DNA from: Pilaira anomala
Lineage: Eukaryota; Mucoromycota; Mucoromycetes; Mucorales; Mucoraceae
Direction: 5' to 3'
Assembly: GCA_025716855.1 (NCBI GenBank)
Contig: JAIXMQ010000002.1
Span: 744,001 to 808,000, forward strand
Length of the DNA stretch: 64,000 bases
Position numbers and translations under genes: made by a program. Under the pieces are notes generated by a model. It saw only the letters and a program-made list of their open reading frames with translations. It searched no databases and had not been told where the DNA came from. Each line of letters starts with the position of its first letter. Position 1 is the first letter of the stretch. Of this stretch, positions 35,797 through 48,025 are shown piece after piece.

Positions 35797-36475
35797 ATAT
35801 TAAATAATAAATTTTAAATGAGAAGGAATGAGAAAGAAATGAGAAACTTTTTTTACAATATAAAACAAAAAAGCGGAGAAAAAAAAAAGGTTATAAAAAA
35901 AAAAAAAAAAAGAAAGAAAGAGAAACGTTTGTTATGCTAAATACTATACAATTGATTGGTTAAATAATATAAATCAACTGGGATATTTTTATTTTTTTTA
36001 AAAAAAAAAATTATAATTCATGCCATTTTGAATCAACAAAAAAATTAGGTAAGCAAGCTACTGTTTAAATAAGTAAACTTCTAAATTGTTACTCAGTCAG
36101 AAGGGTAAAAGTTGCTACGATTTCAAATACGGTGTTTTAAAAGAAATTACCGATTTTTAAAAAAAAAAAAAAAAAAAAATACAAAATGACTGCACGTGAG
36201 ACGAATATAATGCATGCAATGTTACATACAATAGTATGTAAATAAGAGATATGTAGAAGGACTATCTCTGATATTCGATACAGGGTGCACATTTATTGTT
36301 TTATTTGTGATAATAAAAATGCTTAGTGAGAGGTACATATCAAAATTTAACTCGTAATTGATAATTAAACGATTTTATTTTATTTTTTATATAATAAATA
36401 ATAAAAAAAAAAAAAAAGAAAAAGAAAAAAAAAAAAAAAAAGAAAGAGAATAAAAAAAAAACGACCTGCGCTTTT
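35797..36475. other. Spacer between SGF29 and G-beta
   Basis: This 679-bp spacer is upstream of G-beta and downstream of SGF29 (both leftward). It holds A runs near 35899-35913, 36160-36179 and 36401-36441. No gene is seen. Confidence 0.55.
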
Positions 36476-37434
36476 CTATTTTGATTTAGGCATTTCTATT
36501 ACATGTTCAGGCATAATATATTTAACTTCATCATTATCATCTTCAAACTGAACTCTATAATTTTTAATTTCTTTGCTCTACAGAAAATAAGGAAGAAAAA
36601 AAAAAAAAAAAAAGTCAAAAAAAAAACACATGTTTAAATTAAATTGAACCTGTTACCTTGCTTGGAGGAGCAATGACAGTCGCTTTGTAAAAACAAGTAG
36701 TTCCGGGATACAATGCTAATACATCTTGGTAGGCAGGAATTTCAGGTGATAATTTAGCTTCTTCAGAACTTTTTACAGGAATTACATAACGTGGTGGTAA
36801 CATGTATCGTCTAAAAATAAAAAAGAGTTTGTAAAACAAGTAATATAGAAGGTAGAATTTATAAAATTACTGTTTTTCACCAAAATCGTCTTGATCAACA
36901 TCTTCAACTTGATACTTGTTTTTATCAGGGTGATACTGTAATACAACAGCTAATATCCATTCTTCATTCTTGTCTTTTTCTTTTGGTTGTCTTGCGGCAA
37001 CAGTTGTGCCTCGAGTGATGATATGAGAGGAACCACCACCATTAATTGTATTACTAAGAAAAAGTAAGTTATTTGGGATACATTGTTACCTTAAATCATT
37101 ATAACTCACTCTTCTATTTCTAATTTACGCTTCTTTTTTTTAAAATCTAAATAAAGAAAATTAATATGATTTTGTGTAATAATACAATACAAATATATAT
37201 TCAAACCTTGTTCATTATCTCTTAATGCAACTAGTACAGATATTTTTTCAATTATATCTCCAATTGTCCTGTTTAACTGTTAAAAATAATCATTTAAAAA
37301 AAAAGAAAATTGTTAACTCTTACTTTGATTCATTTAAGGATAATTCAATGCCGCGTCGATAATTATCCTTTAGTTTTTGATGAATTAAACCAGTAATTCC
37401 TGCTTTTTGATTGTTTATTAGGAAACCTAGGAAA

Positions 37435-37470
<36 letters not shown>

Positions 37471-37643
37471 TAAACATTCACACCTTTTTCCACGTTTACG
37501 GATAATTGGATTTTATTGATAGTACTCAATACACTTTCTTCATCTTTTTGTATCCCTTCTAATTTTATTAAAGAAGAACAAATTTGTCTCCATAAACTTG
37601 ATTCTTCATCATGACTTCTAGATGATCTTGATTTACGTTCCAT
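36476..37643 (-). CDS. SGF29: SGF29: SAGA-complex tandem-Tudor H3K4me reader, 7 exons
   Basis: Exons 37643-37484, 37426-37324, 37268-37207, 37146-37110, 37053-36871, 36810-36657 and 36577-36476 join to 266 residues. The N-terminal half is helical and Ser-rich (KSRSSRSHDEESSLWRQICS). A basic patch KKKKRK marks a nuclear signal, and a Gly-rich linker comes next. The C-terminal half is the tandem Tudor: VAARQPKEKDKNEEWILAVV, YQVEDVDQDDFGEKQRYMLP, VLALYPGTTCFYKATVIAPP, then YRVQFEDDNDEVKYIMPEHV. The aromatic and acidic residues that bind methylated H3K4 and the A1 residue are in place. SGF29 helps bring the SAGA acetyltransferase to promoters. Exon 4 is only 37 nt. The third exon needs the second of two nearby CAG acceptors, since the first would add a stop. 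Confidence 0.93.
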
Positions 37644-37647
37644 TATA

Positions 37648-37683
<36 letters not shown>

Positions 37684-38115
37684 AAAAATTAAAGGGGAAA
37701 AATAAAGTACCGCGCGTTTTTTGTGAATGAGTAAAGTGAGTGAGTGAGTGAGTGAGTGAGTGTGCGTGCGTGCGTGAGTGTGCGTGTTTACGTTTATGTG
37801 CGAGAAAAAAAAAAAAAAAAAAAATTGGATTAAAAACGAAACAATAACAAGAATTACCCTAACCCAGTTGTTAAAATCCCGTCTTTCCCTTTACGCGCGC
37901 CGTTTATTTATTTTATTATATTTTGCCCTGTCAAGTCTTTTTATTTTACTTTTTTTTTTTTTTTTTTTTACTTAAAAAGAAATTAAAAATAGAATTTTTA
38001 TGACCAGGTAATTTTTTGGCACAAAAAGAAATTTCTCGGTACTCTTGTTAAACCAAGGCACATGAGTTGTTAAAATAATAAATCATTTTAGTGTAAATAA
38101 AAAGGGGATTACACC

Positions 38116-38146
<31 letters not shown>

Positions 38147-38438
38147 GTCCCCCTGGTTACACTTGCCTTTTATATTTTATTGATGCAACATCACTCCTAT
38201 TAATAAATCTACAATAAACTATTTAAACTCTAAACATTTGACTCTAATTTTTTTTTTTTTTCTCTTTTTTTTTTCTTCATTCTTTCTTTTCGTTGTACTT
38301 TTTATAATATATACTTTTAGTGTATATATACTTATTTTTATTTAAAAAGAAATCAACGCTTTATTTACTTTCCTTTACAACTCACATACCTTAATTTCTC
38401 GAAAACAAAAACAAAAAAAAGAACCTTCATATATAAAA
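37644..38438. other. Divergent promoter region SGF29 / CotH
   Basis: This 795-bp region lies between divergent starts. It contains the TGAG/TGCG repeat at 37735-37786 and long A/T runs (38116-38144 for example). A TATA-like AATATATACTTTTAG lies about 130 bp upstream of the CotH ATG. No gene is seen. Confidence 0.5.
37735..37786. repeat. (TGAG)n grading into (TGCG)n tetranucleotide repeat
   Basis: About seven TGAG units pass into TGTG/TGCG units. It lies in the shared SGF29/CotH promoter region and uses the same TGAG unit as 13528-13551. Confidence 0.85.
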
Positions 38439-40365
38439 ATGAAACTTTCCCTTGCCCTTATTTCCTCCTCTTTTTTGGTAGCTATTGCCCAAGCTGCCTC
38501 AATCAAATTTAATGTCATTGCTCCTGGTGCCACTGACGTTAAAGTATCTGTCAATGGTGCTCAAGTAGCTCTTACTGCTGCTGATCCTAATGTACCTTAT
38601 TTCACTGGTAATGCTGAATCTGGTGAAGCCAAAGAATATAAGGTAATACAAAATAATTTATTTGATTCGTTTAAATTTTTTTTTTTTCTAAATTTTTAAT
38701 TAATATTGTAGTACGTTGTTGGTGGTGTTGAAGAAGCATTCACTCGTGCTCTTGCTGATGGTAAAGATTCTACCTTGAACGATTTCTATGATCGTCCTGT
38801 CACCTACGCTAATATTCCTAAATTACCTTATCCTATTGAGAAAGATGTAAGAAACACAAAAAATAAAAAAAATAAAAAACCTGTCATTAATTTTTTTTTA
38901 ATAGCCTCAATGGACTAGAAAGGGAGCTCAAAAAGGTGAAATCTTTGATGAAAACTATATTCCTTCCGTCTTTTTCACAGGTAATGCTGTTGAAATCGAT
39001 AACTTGGTCAAGAACGTTCCCAAAGATAAACTTAATGGTTCTTTAACTTTCATTGGTGCCGATTATGTTCATTCTTTCCAAAACGTAAAGTTCGGTCTTC
39101 ACGGTGCTGGTAAGAAGAAGAACAACGCCAAGCAATCTTGGAACTGGGAACTCAATGGTGAAGATAGATTGAGTAACCGTAACTTCTTCAAGCTTCGTCA
39201 TATGGAAGAAGATCCTACTCAAATTCGTGAACGTATTTATACTGATGTCTTACATGCCATGGGTACTTATGCTAACGAAGCCAATATGGTCAGACTCTTC
39301 ATTAACGGTCAAGGTTTTGGTACTTTCAACATGTTGGATGATATTACCGAATACTCTTACATTAATGCCATGTTCTATGAGGGTAAGGCTCAAACTCCTC
39401 CTGGTCTCTTATACGATGGTATGTCCGGTGCCAGTTTCTTATATCATCCTGGAAACTTGGATGGTTATTCTTCTTGGGCTCCTAACAAGTTATCTCCTGA
39501 AGGTTATCAAGCTCTTGATCCCCTCTGTAAGGCTTTCAATGAAACCAATGTTCTTGATAACAATTCTCTTGCCAACTTTGAAAAGATGTTTGATACCGAT
39601 CATTTCCTTCGTTTCATGGTCATGGAATACTTGGCTGGTCATTGGGATGGTTACTGGATGGAACAAACCAACGATGGTGCTTACAGAGAACCCGCTGCTG
39701 ATGGTAAATGGTATTACCTTGGTCAAGATTATGATGCTACCTTTGGTGTCAACCTTGCTGCACCTGAAGGTATGGCCTTTACTTCTGTTTCTTATAAGGA
39801 ATGGCCTGCACGTTATCCCGGTGGTATCATGATCAACCGTCTCTTGGAAAACCCTGATAAGAAGGCTACCTTTGAAAAGTATTTGACCGAAACCGTTCGT
39901 GTCTTATTCAACAATGTTACTCTTACTAATCGTATCTTGGCTCTTCATGATTTCATGTTACCTGATCTTGCTTGGGATCGTTCTATCACTCAACTTTCTC
40001 CTGGTATTAACTTTGGTTGGAACCTTGCTCAAGTCACTGAAAACTTATGGACCGGTGTCAGTGCACCTAATGCTAATGGTGGTGGTGCCGCTTGGGGTTT
40101 AACTCAATGGATTACTGAAATCTCTACCGCTGTCGCAAAGGAATTCAATATCGAAATCACTTCTACACCTTTAGGTCCTCCTACCAGCGCTAACGGTACT
40201 GTCACTCCTGGTGGAAACAAACCTGTTCCTTCTGCTACCCCTGGTGCTTCCGGAGCCAAGGATACTTCTGCACAATCCAAGGATTCATCTGCTGCTGCCC
40301 CTCGTGCTATTCCCGCTTCCATTGCTTTAGTTGCTGCTTCTGCTTTAGTCGCTGCCCTTCTCTAA
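38439..40365 (+). CDS. CotH-family spore-coat/surface protein, GPI-anchored, 3 exons
   Basis: Exons 38439-38642, 38712-38846 and 38905-40365 join to 599 residues. A signal peptide (MKLSLALISSSFLVAIAQA) is followed by a beta-rich N-terminal domain, then the CotH kinase-like domain: KFGLHGAGKKKNNAKQSWNW, LSNRNFFKLRH, GFGTFNMLDDITEYSY, then a WMEQTNDGAYREP block near residue 365 and KWYYLGQDYDATFG. A Ser/Thr/Pro-rich linker and a hydrophobic tail (SIALVAASALVAALL) indicate a GPI anchor. CotH proteins are atypical kinases in bacterial spores; in Mucorales they are cell-surface proteins, some of which are invasins that bind host receptors. Whether this copy has that role cannot be told. Codon use is more C-rich than in its neighbours, as is usual for strongly expressed genes. 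Confidence 0.94.
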
Positions 40366-40380
40366 ATATCCCCCCTTCTT

Positions 40381-40418
<38 letters not shown>

Positions 40419-41004
40419 CACACATATCACGTTACCAAGTAACAAATTACCCTTTAACGAAAGATATCACCCGATCTATTTCTTCTTTTTTTTTTAAGCT
40501 CATCTAAACAAATGTAATAACAGTAGTTAATTTAATAATTGATATAATATAATAAAATAATAATAAAAAAAAAAAAGAAGAAATGTCTAATCTGTATACT
40601 ATAAAAAAAAAACCCCCCAAATTATGTCATGTATTATAGAAAAAAAAATAAACATTTGAGTTATCGATGTGTAAACAAATGGCGGGCGGTTTAAAAAAAA
40701 AAAAATCTTCCCCCTCTTTTTCATGTATAATTTTTAAACATTCTTTGGGTTACATTTTCTCGAGCTATTGGAGTGCATAAAAACATAGAATCATCCGTCA
40801 AACAAATCGATTTTTCTTTATTAACGGAATGGAATAAGTGGAATCATTAAAAGTGTGATACAGAATTTTACTGGATTACATGTGTAACCATCGTTCTTTT
40901 TTACCTTTTCGAGAAATAAGAAATTGGAGGGGAAAAACTATTAAAAAAGAAGATTTCAGGGTTTTTATTACACTGTAAAAAAAAACAAGTATTTTCGTCT
41001 TTTT
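40366..41004. other. Intergenic region between converging CotH and NECAP genes
   Basis: This 639-bp spacer starts with a CT tract (about 40383-40415) in the CotH 3' region and has A runs. No gene is seen. Confidence 0.55.
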
Positions 41005-42053
41005 TTAGAAAAATGATTGCTGTTGTTGCTTTTGTTGTTGCTGTTTTACTTGAGAAGCAGATGGTGGTGGAGGTAATAATGGTACGAGTCCACCGGTATT
41101 TGTATTTAAAGGTTTTTGTCTTGTTCTTTTAGCCTATATTTGTATAAAACGATTAAAAATAGTTAAAAACAATAAACTTGTATCAGATCAATATTACCCC
41201 GACGTTCCCAATGGTAATGTTGATGGTTTGACCCTCTTTTAAACTATAATCTTTTTTAGGTGTAGTGTCTACATTTGTAGCACGATCAATAGCTTCCTTT
41301 TCAGCACGTAATTGTCTATTATAAATAGCCATTAAATTTACATTATTAAATCAAAAACAAAATGGAGACTTTACTTTACAAAATCTTGAAGTGTTACGTT
41401 AAAGTCAAATGCATCCGTTCGTTCCTGAAATCCCATACCAATAAAGGCATGTCTACCTAAAAATAAACTTTTTTTTTTATTTTTCAAATACTTTTTTTGG
41501 TTTGGTAAAGTTTTTTTTTTTAATTTACCTTCACTTTCGATCTTGAGTACAAAATAACGACTGGAATCCAATACTGCTTCAACTGAATTTCCATGAATTT
41601 CATAAGGACAAACAGCAAATAATTCACCTATTTCAACAAAATCACTCAGCCTTTATTTACTTATTCATTCCTGTCATCCTTCTAAATTGTACCTGTACTA
41701 TTATCTTCCATACGAATCTCACACGACTTTCCTTTACTTATAATTCTCATTCTTCCTTTCCATAAAAATGAATTAGCAAGATCTCCCCATTCAGAAGCTC
41801 TATAAATTATTACTTTAATAACTTGATTATCAATTTACCATCTCTTATAATACCTGTAACCTCTGGCTGCAGTTCTAGGGGGAATCTTGTAAACTTTTTT
41901 TTTTTTTTTTTTTTTTTTTACAAACAAGTTAGATCTTGTTTCCTTTTCTAAGCCGTTGTTTTTTATTTTATTTATTTATTTGTATTCTAACAAAAGGAAC
42001 TTACCGAAACACTCGCGAATAATCAATAATACACTCTCGTATTCTTCTTCCAT
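41005..42053 (-). CDS. NECAP: NECAP: adaptin-ear-binding clathrin coat protein, 7 exons
   Basis: Exons 42053-42005, 41893-41854, 41799-41693, 41627-41529, 41456-41375, 41315-41198 and 41133-41005 join to 207 residues. The PHear (PH-like) domain covers about residues 1-130 with [60 protein letters not shown] and [20 protein letters not shown] basic linker and a Pro/Gln-rich C terminus follow. NECAP proteins bind AP-2/AP-1 and help clathrin-mediated endocytosis at the plasma membrane. The vertebrate WxxF tail motif is not seen; the tail ends QQSFF. Exon 2 is just 40 nt, and its acceptor follows a pure A run. Confidence 0.95.
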
Positions 42054-43683
42054 ACTGTTAGATGTCTAGTTGAGATGAGAAAAAAAAAAAAAAAGAAAGG
42101 GAAACTAGAAATTTTGTTGATAAATAAGCGGCCTTTAAAAGAAATAGTATATTTCAATCATATTGAACAGTTGCGAGTGTTGTATGCTCGCATGAAACAG
42201 GATATTCGAAGCCCATAAAAGTATTATTGACTCCTCAGCCATTAAGATTAAAAATGAAGGAGTCAAACCTTCTTTTTTTTTGTCATATAAGCTTTATAAC
42301 CCCTTGGTGTCAATTTTGAATACTATTGACAGTTTAATAATAAAGTTTTTCCCTTTTAAAAGAGTATGAGGTGTTTCAGCATCATTTGTTTTAACAAATG
42401 GGCTTAAAATAACACTTAAGTCATTCTTATTGTGAAAACTTATTTTAGAGAAGGTTACTTGAAATTCAAAAAAGATAATAACAACATTTACAAATTTGTA
42501 ATGAACAAAAGGATACATATAGAAAAAGTCTAAAAATATATGTACATAATATTTGTGAAAAAAGATCTTCAAAAAGCTTGTTGTCGGTTCAAGTGATGAC
42601 CAAAGTATAAAATGGAAAATTTGGCCCAAAGTGGATGTTTACTTTTATCCTTAAAAGTGATGGTTTTATCTTAATTTTAGCTCCCCTGGTGATCGTAACA
42701 GCTCTCACTATTTAGTTTTACTTCCTAATCTAATAATAAATATATTTCGCTATCACATTACATATTAAAAAAAAACTGGTTCATCATCCAAAAAAAAGCG
42801 CGGCAATGACTAATGCTTTTGGCCACAAACTCTTTACTTTTTTTTTTCAAACTCTCTAATCAGATCTATTAAAACACGCTCTATTTTAAGTAAAACCAAT
42901 TATTATTAATGCTTCTATATTTTCTTGTAACGGAAAAAAAAAAAAAAAAGTGTCTTGGCAAAACATATATTGATGAGGGTATATAAAAAAATAATTAGAA
43001 AATGTGGCACAAAAAGAAAGATCAGTTAGAACTTCCCCTCGCCTTTTATTTTCTGTATCTGCATGAAAATTAGATGTACAACTAAATCTGAATCTAGTAA
43101 CAACAATCTCTAATTTAGGAGAAAAAGAAAGACTTGTTGTTCCCTCAGGGATGAACAGGTGTCTTCTAATGAAAATAACTATTTTGTCTTCATATATATA
43201 TATATATATATATATATACATTTACTACTATTCAGCACGAATTGGTGTTGTATTTGGATCTTGTTACCAAATTCGAGATGATATTATTATTGGAAAGATA
43301 ATGTTCTTTAAATGGCATGTGTAACCAGAGTAGGAGTTCAATGTAGTAAACTCGTTCGATACTACTAAAGATATTCAATCATTTGTTCCACATACAATTG
43401 CTTTTGTCCGCACAAAAACAAAAAAAAAAAAAAAAAGAAAGAAAAGACTCTCTAGAATAATATAATTATAACACAGTTCTAAACTATCCTTACAATAATC
43501 CCTAACTTGGTTGCCTTGAAAAAAAATTTAATTCGGGAGGAGGACAAGACATCCATAAGAATCCTCACATGCAAAACACTGTCGATCCCTAATATATAGT
43601 GTTACGTGAAATCATCTCAACAACTTTTGGTCTGTTTGTACCACAAATCTCACCTGCCACAATGAGAATATATACCTCATGTA
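42054..43683. other. AT-rich spacer with weak open frames
   Basis: No gene I can support. Two minus-strand frames of 111 codons each (42294-42629 and 42886-43221) have coding-like stretches in part (for example EGTTSLSFSPKLEIVVTRF) but no recognisable domain, and they begin in low-complexity DNA. An AT microsatellite is at 43191-43218. Confidence 0.4.
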
Positions 43684-43809
43684 TACACCTTTTGCCAAAA
43701 CGATGTCGCAGGAAAAGAAATCAAGGTGTCGCACTTTTACAAAAAATCAGTGTCGTATGTTTTTAGAAAAAAGTGTCGCACAATTCAGAGAAACAGTGCC
43801 GTGCTTTTC

Positions 43810-43830
<21 letters not shown>
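43684..43830 (+). repeat. Second TGTCGCA subterminal array with a TATACA end
   Basis: TATACACCTTTTGCC at 43682 leads into five TGTCGCA-like cores at about 43704, 43727, 43751, 43774 and 43797, spaced 22-24 bp, and then a long A run. Both the outer TATACA and the array mirror the left end of the transposon at 4871, so this is most likely the end of a related element. Its opposite end was not found. Confidence 0.6.
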
Positions 43831-43841
<11 letters not shown>

Positions 43842-44713
43842 ACATGTCACATATTGTTTCATGACCATGGTCAACACCAAGGTAATTACCGTGGTCATTA
43901 CCGTGGCCACGTCTAGGTTTTTTGTTAACTAAGCAAAGTCTGAGTGATTTCAAATATAAACTATTTTTTTTTTTTAAAAAAAAAAAATCCACTCTCTTCT
44001 CTTTATAAAAATATGGTTTTTATAAGTTGAAATCAAGCACTCTGCATCTTTTACCGGCTAAAGTTTAACGAAGAAAACAGCATCCAAACTTTAGATAAGT
44101 TCAAAGCATTGAGCGATGAATTTGAAGTGTGCCATTTGAGTGATCCGGCAGTTCCTGTACTTGCAACTAAATTTCAGATTTCAAAGTATCTCCGTTAACC
44201 TTTCACACCTACAAGTCCTGTGAACCATAGCCAATGGCACCTATACGGACATACAAGCGCCTTAATAGGAAGAAGGGCTCAAGTCGAGCTACTTACTGCT
44301 ATTAATTCTTCTTTTTGAAACTCAAATACTCTTTTATAAAATACGTGGTCAGACTAGTTGACTATCGAAAAATGTGATCTTTATTCACAGATGGCTATAA
44401 AAACATCGAGCTTTGTCAAAGAAAAACTGCATGATATACTGTGTCGTAAAACAATAAGAATGCATCAATTCACGGGGTTATTTGCACTAATGGGAAGATT
44501 TAAGTTACGAGCACCAACATAGAGGTATTATTTTATAGACATCTTTGAATAGGCCGTGTTCGGCAATCGAGCTTCTTGATAGCCTTTTGGTCTCGAAGCA
44601 ACAGCTCTGTGATCGGAAGTTCTGTCAACTATTATTTTTGTAATGTTTTTTTTGGTTGCTAACACAATAGATCAATCATGTGTTCCTTTATGTAATATTT
44701 ACTTGCTTTTTAC

Positions 44714-45729
44714 CTAAGAAACTCCTTCAGATCTTCAACGTTTGTTGACAAACCAGCGTGATCCAAGACAACTAAAATAACTTCTTTTTGGGTCTTGTTT
44801 AAAAATTCAATAAAATCTGAAAGGTAGAATATATTAATTCAAAGGTTATCTTCAGTATGTACTACCTATTACCTGTTATTGTCCCGTTTGTTCCCTCTGT
44901 AATGGTCTCATTAATGTCTCTCGTATCAAATGGCTGATTTGCATCTGAACTCTTCGAAACAAAGACTTTATCGACTATAGATTTATTTCGTAGGTTGTGA
45001 AACATTCTTTGTATGAGTCTTGTTCTGTTATCTTCATCTTTTCCACATGATGACTTTCTGGCATATAGCCAACTATTTCTACACCTATTTTTTTTTTTTT
45101 TTTTTTTTTTGCTCCTTCAAGTATCCTTGATATTTCTCATTGTATTGAAGTATGTTTTGAAGTACATTTGCTACAAACAAAAGTCAATACGAAACAACTT
45201 CACTTTACCTTGGTATTTTTCTTCGAGAACATAAAGTTTCCATTGTCTTGAATAAGAGCCAGCTTCATTTCTCAATCTCTTTTGCGAAGGTCCTCCTTCC
45301 ATGAAGCTTAATTTTTTTTTCCCGCAAAACAAACTGAAACCGTTGAGTGTCTTGTTGTTGAAATAGTTTGAACATTGTAAAATATTTTCAAATATGTCAG
45401 AGAGAGATACTGTTTTTGAGGTGTATAAATCATTCTCGACGGGTTCAAGAGAGTAAACTGCATTCATAAACTCTAAAACTTGGAGTTTTGTTTCTGTATT
45501 GCAAACTAGTAAAGCTGTTACCGTTAAAACCTCAAAACTGTACCTAGTTTGAATATGATTTTATCTGAAACGTTTTCTTTTGGTACTTCATTAAAATATT
45601 CTGTGAATAAAAAAAGTGCTGCCGCGTCACCAAGGCTAAAGATGCATATCGTTTACTAAATTCTAGCGAACGCGAAGTGAGTTTTACTACGTCGGCTTCT
45701 TCAAGTGAATGGCAAATTTTACTATTCAT
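44714..45729 (-). pseudogene. Disrupted spliced gene of unknown family, possibly the coding part of the neighbouring transposon-like element
   Basis: On the minus strand an ATG at 45729 opens MNSKICHSLEEADVVKLTSR. Further exon-like blocks follow: about 45600-45544 (EYFNEVPKENVSDKIIFKL), 45514-45209 (LLVCNTETKLQVLEFMNAVY, and on to SFMEGGPSQKRLRNEAGSYS), 45170-44873 and 44816-44714, joined by credible GT-AG sites. Block 4 ends TEGTNGTIT and block 5 begins DFIEFLNKTQKEVILVVLDH, then AGLSTNVEDLKEFL. That last part loosely resembles the second catalytic Asp region of Tc1-type transposases (GT..(T)...FL ... (I/V)(M/L)D(N/H)A). A run of 23 A at 45087-45109 throws the frame off, as given. No family is recognised with confidence. 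Confidence 0.4.
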
Positions 45730-45812
45730 TTTTTTTTTTTTTAACAAAAGCGAGTTTTACTTTACTCGTAAAACCGGGTGTTCAGACCAGTTTATACTAA
45801 AATCGTACTAAT

Positions 45813-46266
45813 TTTAAAGAAAAAGAAGTTCGATAAAGATAAAAAGAGTTTCGTGAGCACCAGTTCTAGTTTACAAGTAGAACGACTTGATAAAGTAAAG
45901 TAAAATAAATAAGAAAATAAAGTTTTTAAAAGTAAAATACAATGGAGAGTTAAATATCCAAGGGAATCCAAATGTAAGAAATAAAATAAAATAAAATATA
46001 ATAAAATAAGATATTATTAAATCAAAAGATAAGATCTTTAATAAGTATAAAAAAGATTAAAGGTTTTAATTGTTACAAAATAGTGAATTGATTTTTATTT
46101 AGTTTGATATTTTCAAAGGTATTTATATGTTTTCTAATTTTTAATATTTTTTACCAAAACTGAGTTTTTAAAGGAGCATACTCGTCAAGAAGCATCGTCG
46201 TTGAGAAGAATGGTTGTTGAGGACAATAGATAATTAAATAAGGTAATAGATGAAATTCGGTGTAAC
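45813..46266 (+). repeat. Left arm of a long inverted repeat (about 450 bp)
   Basis: This arm pairs with the reverse complement of 47960-48403 over essentially its whole length, with scattered mismatches and short indels. Examples are AAGAAGTTCGATAAAGA near the outer end, ATCCAAGGGAATCCAAATGT in the middle and GAAGCATCGTCGTTGAGAAG near the inner end. Near its inner end the plus strand reads QEASSLRRMVVEDNR in an open frame. Confidence 0.9.
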
Positions 46267-47959
46267 ATAACGTAAATTTGTCTGAACATAGGCTTCATAG
46301 AAGAATGATGGATGATTCAAAAAAGTATTTTTTATTTAATTTATATGTAATTGTTTGAAAATGGGAATATAGACATCTGTTATCATGTCTACAAACATAT
46401 AGTTATATAAACTACATGTATAAACTATTTAATAAATAAGATATTATAGAGCATATTATGTGTATGATACTCTAACTTTAAAGCAAAAAGAATTTTCAAC
46501 CGGATATCAAAGTAAAAAGCTAAAGTTGCTCACATAAAAAAAAAAAAAATGGGGTCAGACAAAAGAGTTTATTTAGAAACAATAAAAAAAATACCCCTTT
46601 GCAATGGAAGTAGCTCTAGGTAAGTATACACACTACAACTAAAACAAAGGAGCTAAAGTCGAAAGATATATACACAAAGAAAATTATAAGTGGCCTCTTA
46701 AAATTAGTATGTAGAAAATTACGAATAAAATAAAGCTACAGAAAAAAAAACAGATATTAGAATCATACAACCAAAAGTATGGCTTAAATTACAATCTACA
46801 TACAGCAGAGTTTTATGATTTGTAGATAATATGTGTTTTTTTGTAAGAAAATTAAAGATAATAGATATTTATGTACTTTTTCATTTTTTTATTTGACCAT
46901 CAATAGTAATAAAGGAAGTGAATAAAAACAAGTGTTATTTTCTATGAATTCATAAAAAGCAGATATGTACATCGCAAGAGTCATTTTTTTTTATGCACGT
47001 ATCAAAGCGAATTTATAAAATAGAACACTGGAACCTGAGTAAATCATGACTTTTCAGCAAATTTTACTTTATTTATTTTATTCACTCTACTTTCATTAAA
47101 GGAAAAAAAGCTATTTTAGCCTTGTGGTGCTATATTATTATTATGGCTTACTCCAAAACGTTTTTTTCTCACATACTTACTTGATTGTTCCAAATAACTT
47201 TTATTTTTATTTCGAGTTTAGAAAGTCGTCCTATATCACAAACCTCATAAAAACATGTCGTTTCCTGCGATTTTATTTATTTTGATAATATTAATGGATT
47301 TAATTTGAATTTCGAGTAATGGATAACGAAGAAAAACAATAAAATAAGGGCTATACGTGTGAAATTAGCAGTAAGAGTAGTTTTTTTTTTTCTCTATTTG
47401 CATTTTCAAAATAATTTATTTCTGCAAGCAATTGTTTACCAAACAACATGAGAGTTAGTAACTTCAAATTTATCACGGAAATCCTTTTAGATAGCATATT
47501 AAATGTAAAGTTTTATCTCAAAAACCGATATTGCAGATGTTGGAAATTTTGCTTTACATACAATTAAAACATTTAACTTTGATTTTTACTTTGTGCATGA
47601 ATACTCTTAGATCTTAATAAAAGTGACCACCTGCATCTTACCAAGTTTTTATACCGGCTAGAATAATGTCTGAATATATTCATTTTAGGCGTTTATAACA
47701 GAGTTCGAAAGGTATACTGCAACAATGACGCTGTTTGTGTCTGTCCCGGTTTATTAGCTAAAAAAATCAAATTTCAGGATTTCTTTTTATTTAACAAGAT
47801 AAAAAGAAACCAACAAAGGTATTTTTAATCGAAAAGTAAAACGGACGTAATATTAGATTCTGAACGCCCAGGCGGTTGATAAGGATCAACCTTTTTAAGA
47901 ATTTTATTATTTCTTATACGATCTTTTAATCTGCTATAAAATAAAAAATCATATATATT
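46267..47959. other. Interior of the long-inverted-repeat element
   Basis: About 1.7 kb of AT-rich DNA lies between the two arms. Open frames are short and broken; pieces such as GSDKRVYLETIKKIPLCNGS on the plus strand (about 46551-46610) look coding-like but meet stops soon. No transposase, reverse transcriptase or helicase motif was recognised. Confidence 0.55.
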
Positions 47960-48025
47960 GTTACACCGAATTTCTCTTATTACCAAATTTAAACATCTAT
48001 TGTCCTCAAAGACCATCCTTCTCAA
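47825..48025 (-). CDS. Short unknown open frame running from the right arm into the element
   Basis: 66 residues from an ATG at 48025, and the frame also extends upstream (QEASSLRRMVFEDNR). The inner part reads YSRLKDRIRNNKILKKVDPY and ends QPPGRSESNITSVLLFD. It has no known domain. Its outer half is duplicated in the left arm, so it is more likely a remnant of element coding than a cellular gene. Its function is unknown. Confidence 0.3.
   Translation of the reverse strand: MRRMVFEDNRCLNLVIREIRCNNIYDFLFYSRLKDRIRNNKILKKVDPYQPPGRSESNITSVLLFD

Noticed and set aside
39227..39832. 201-codon frame within the CotH gene
   Set aside because: It is a shifted frame of the conserved CotH exon, which is fixed by its motifs.
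42294..43221. Two minus-strand frames of 111 codons as one gene
   Set aside because: Parts look protein-like, but no splice joins or domain could be supported.
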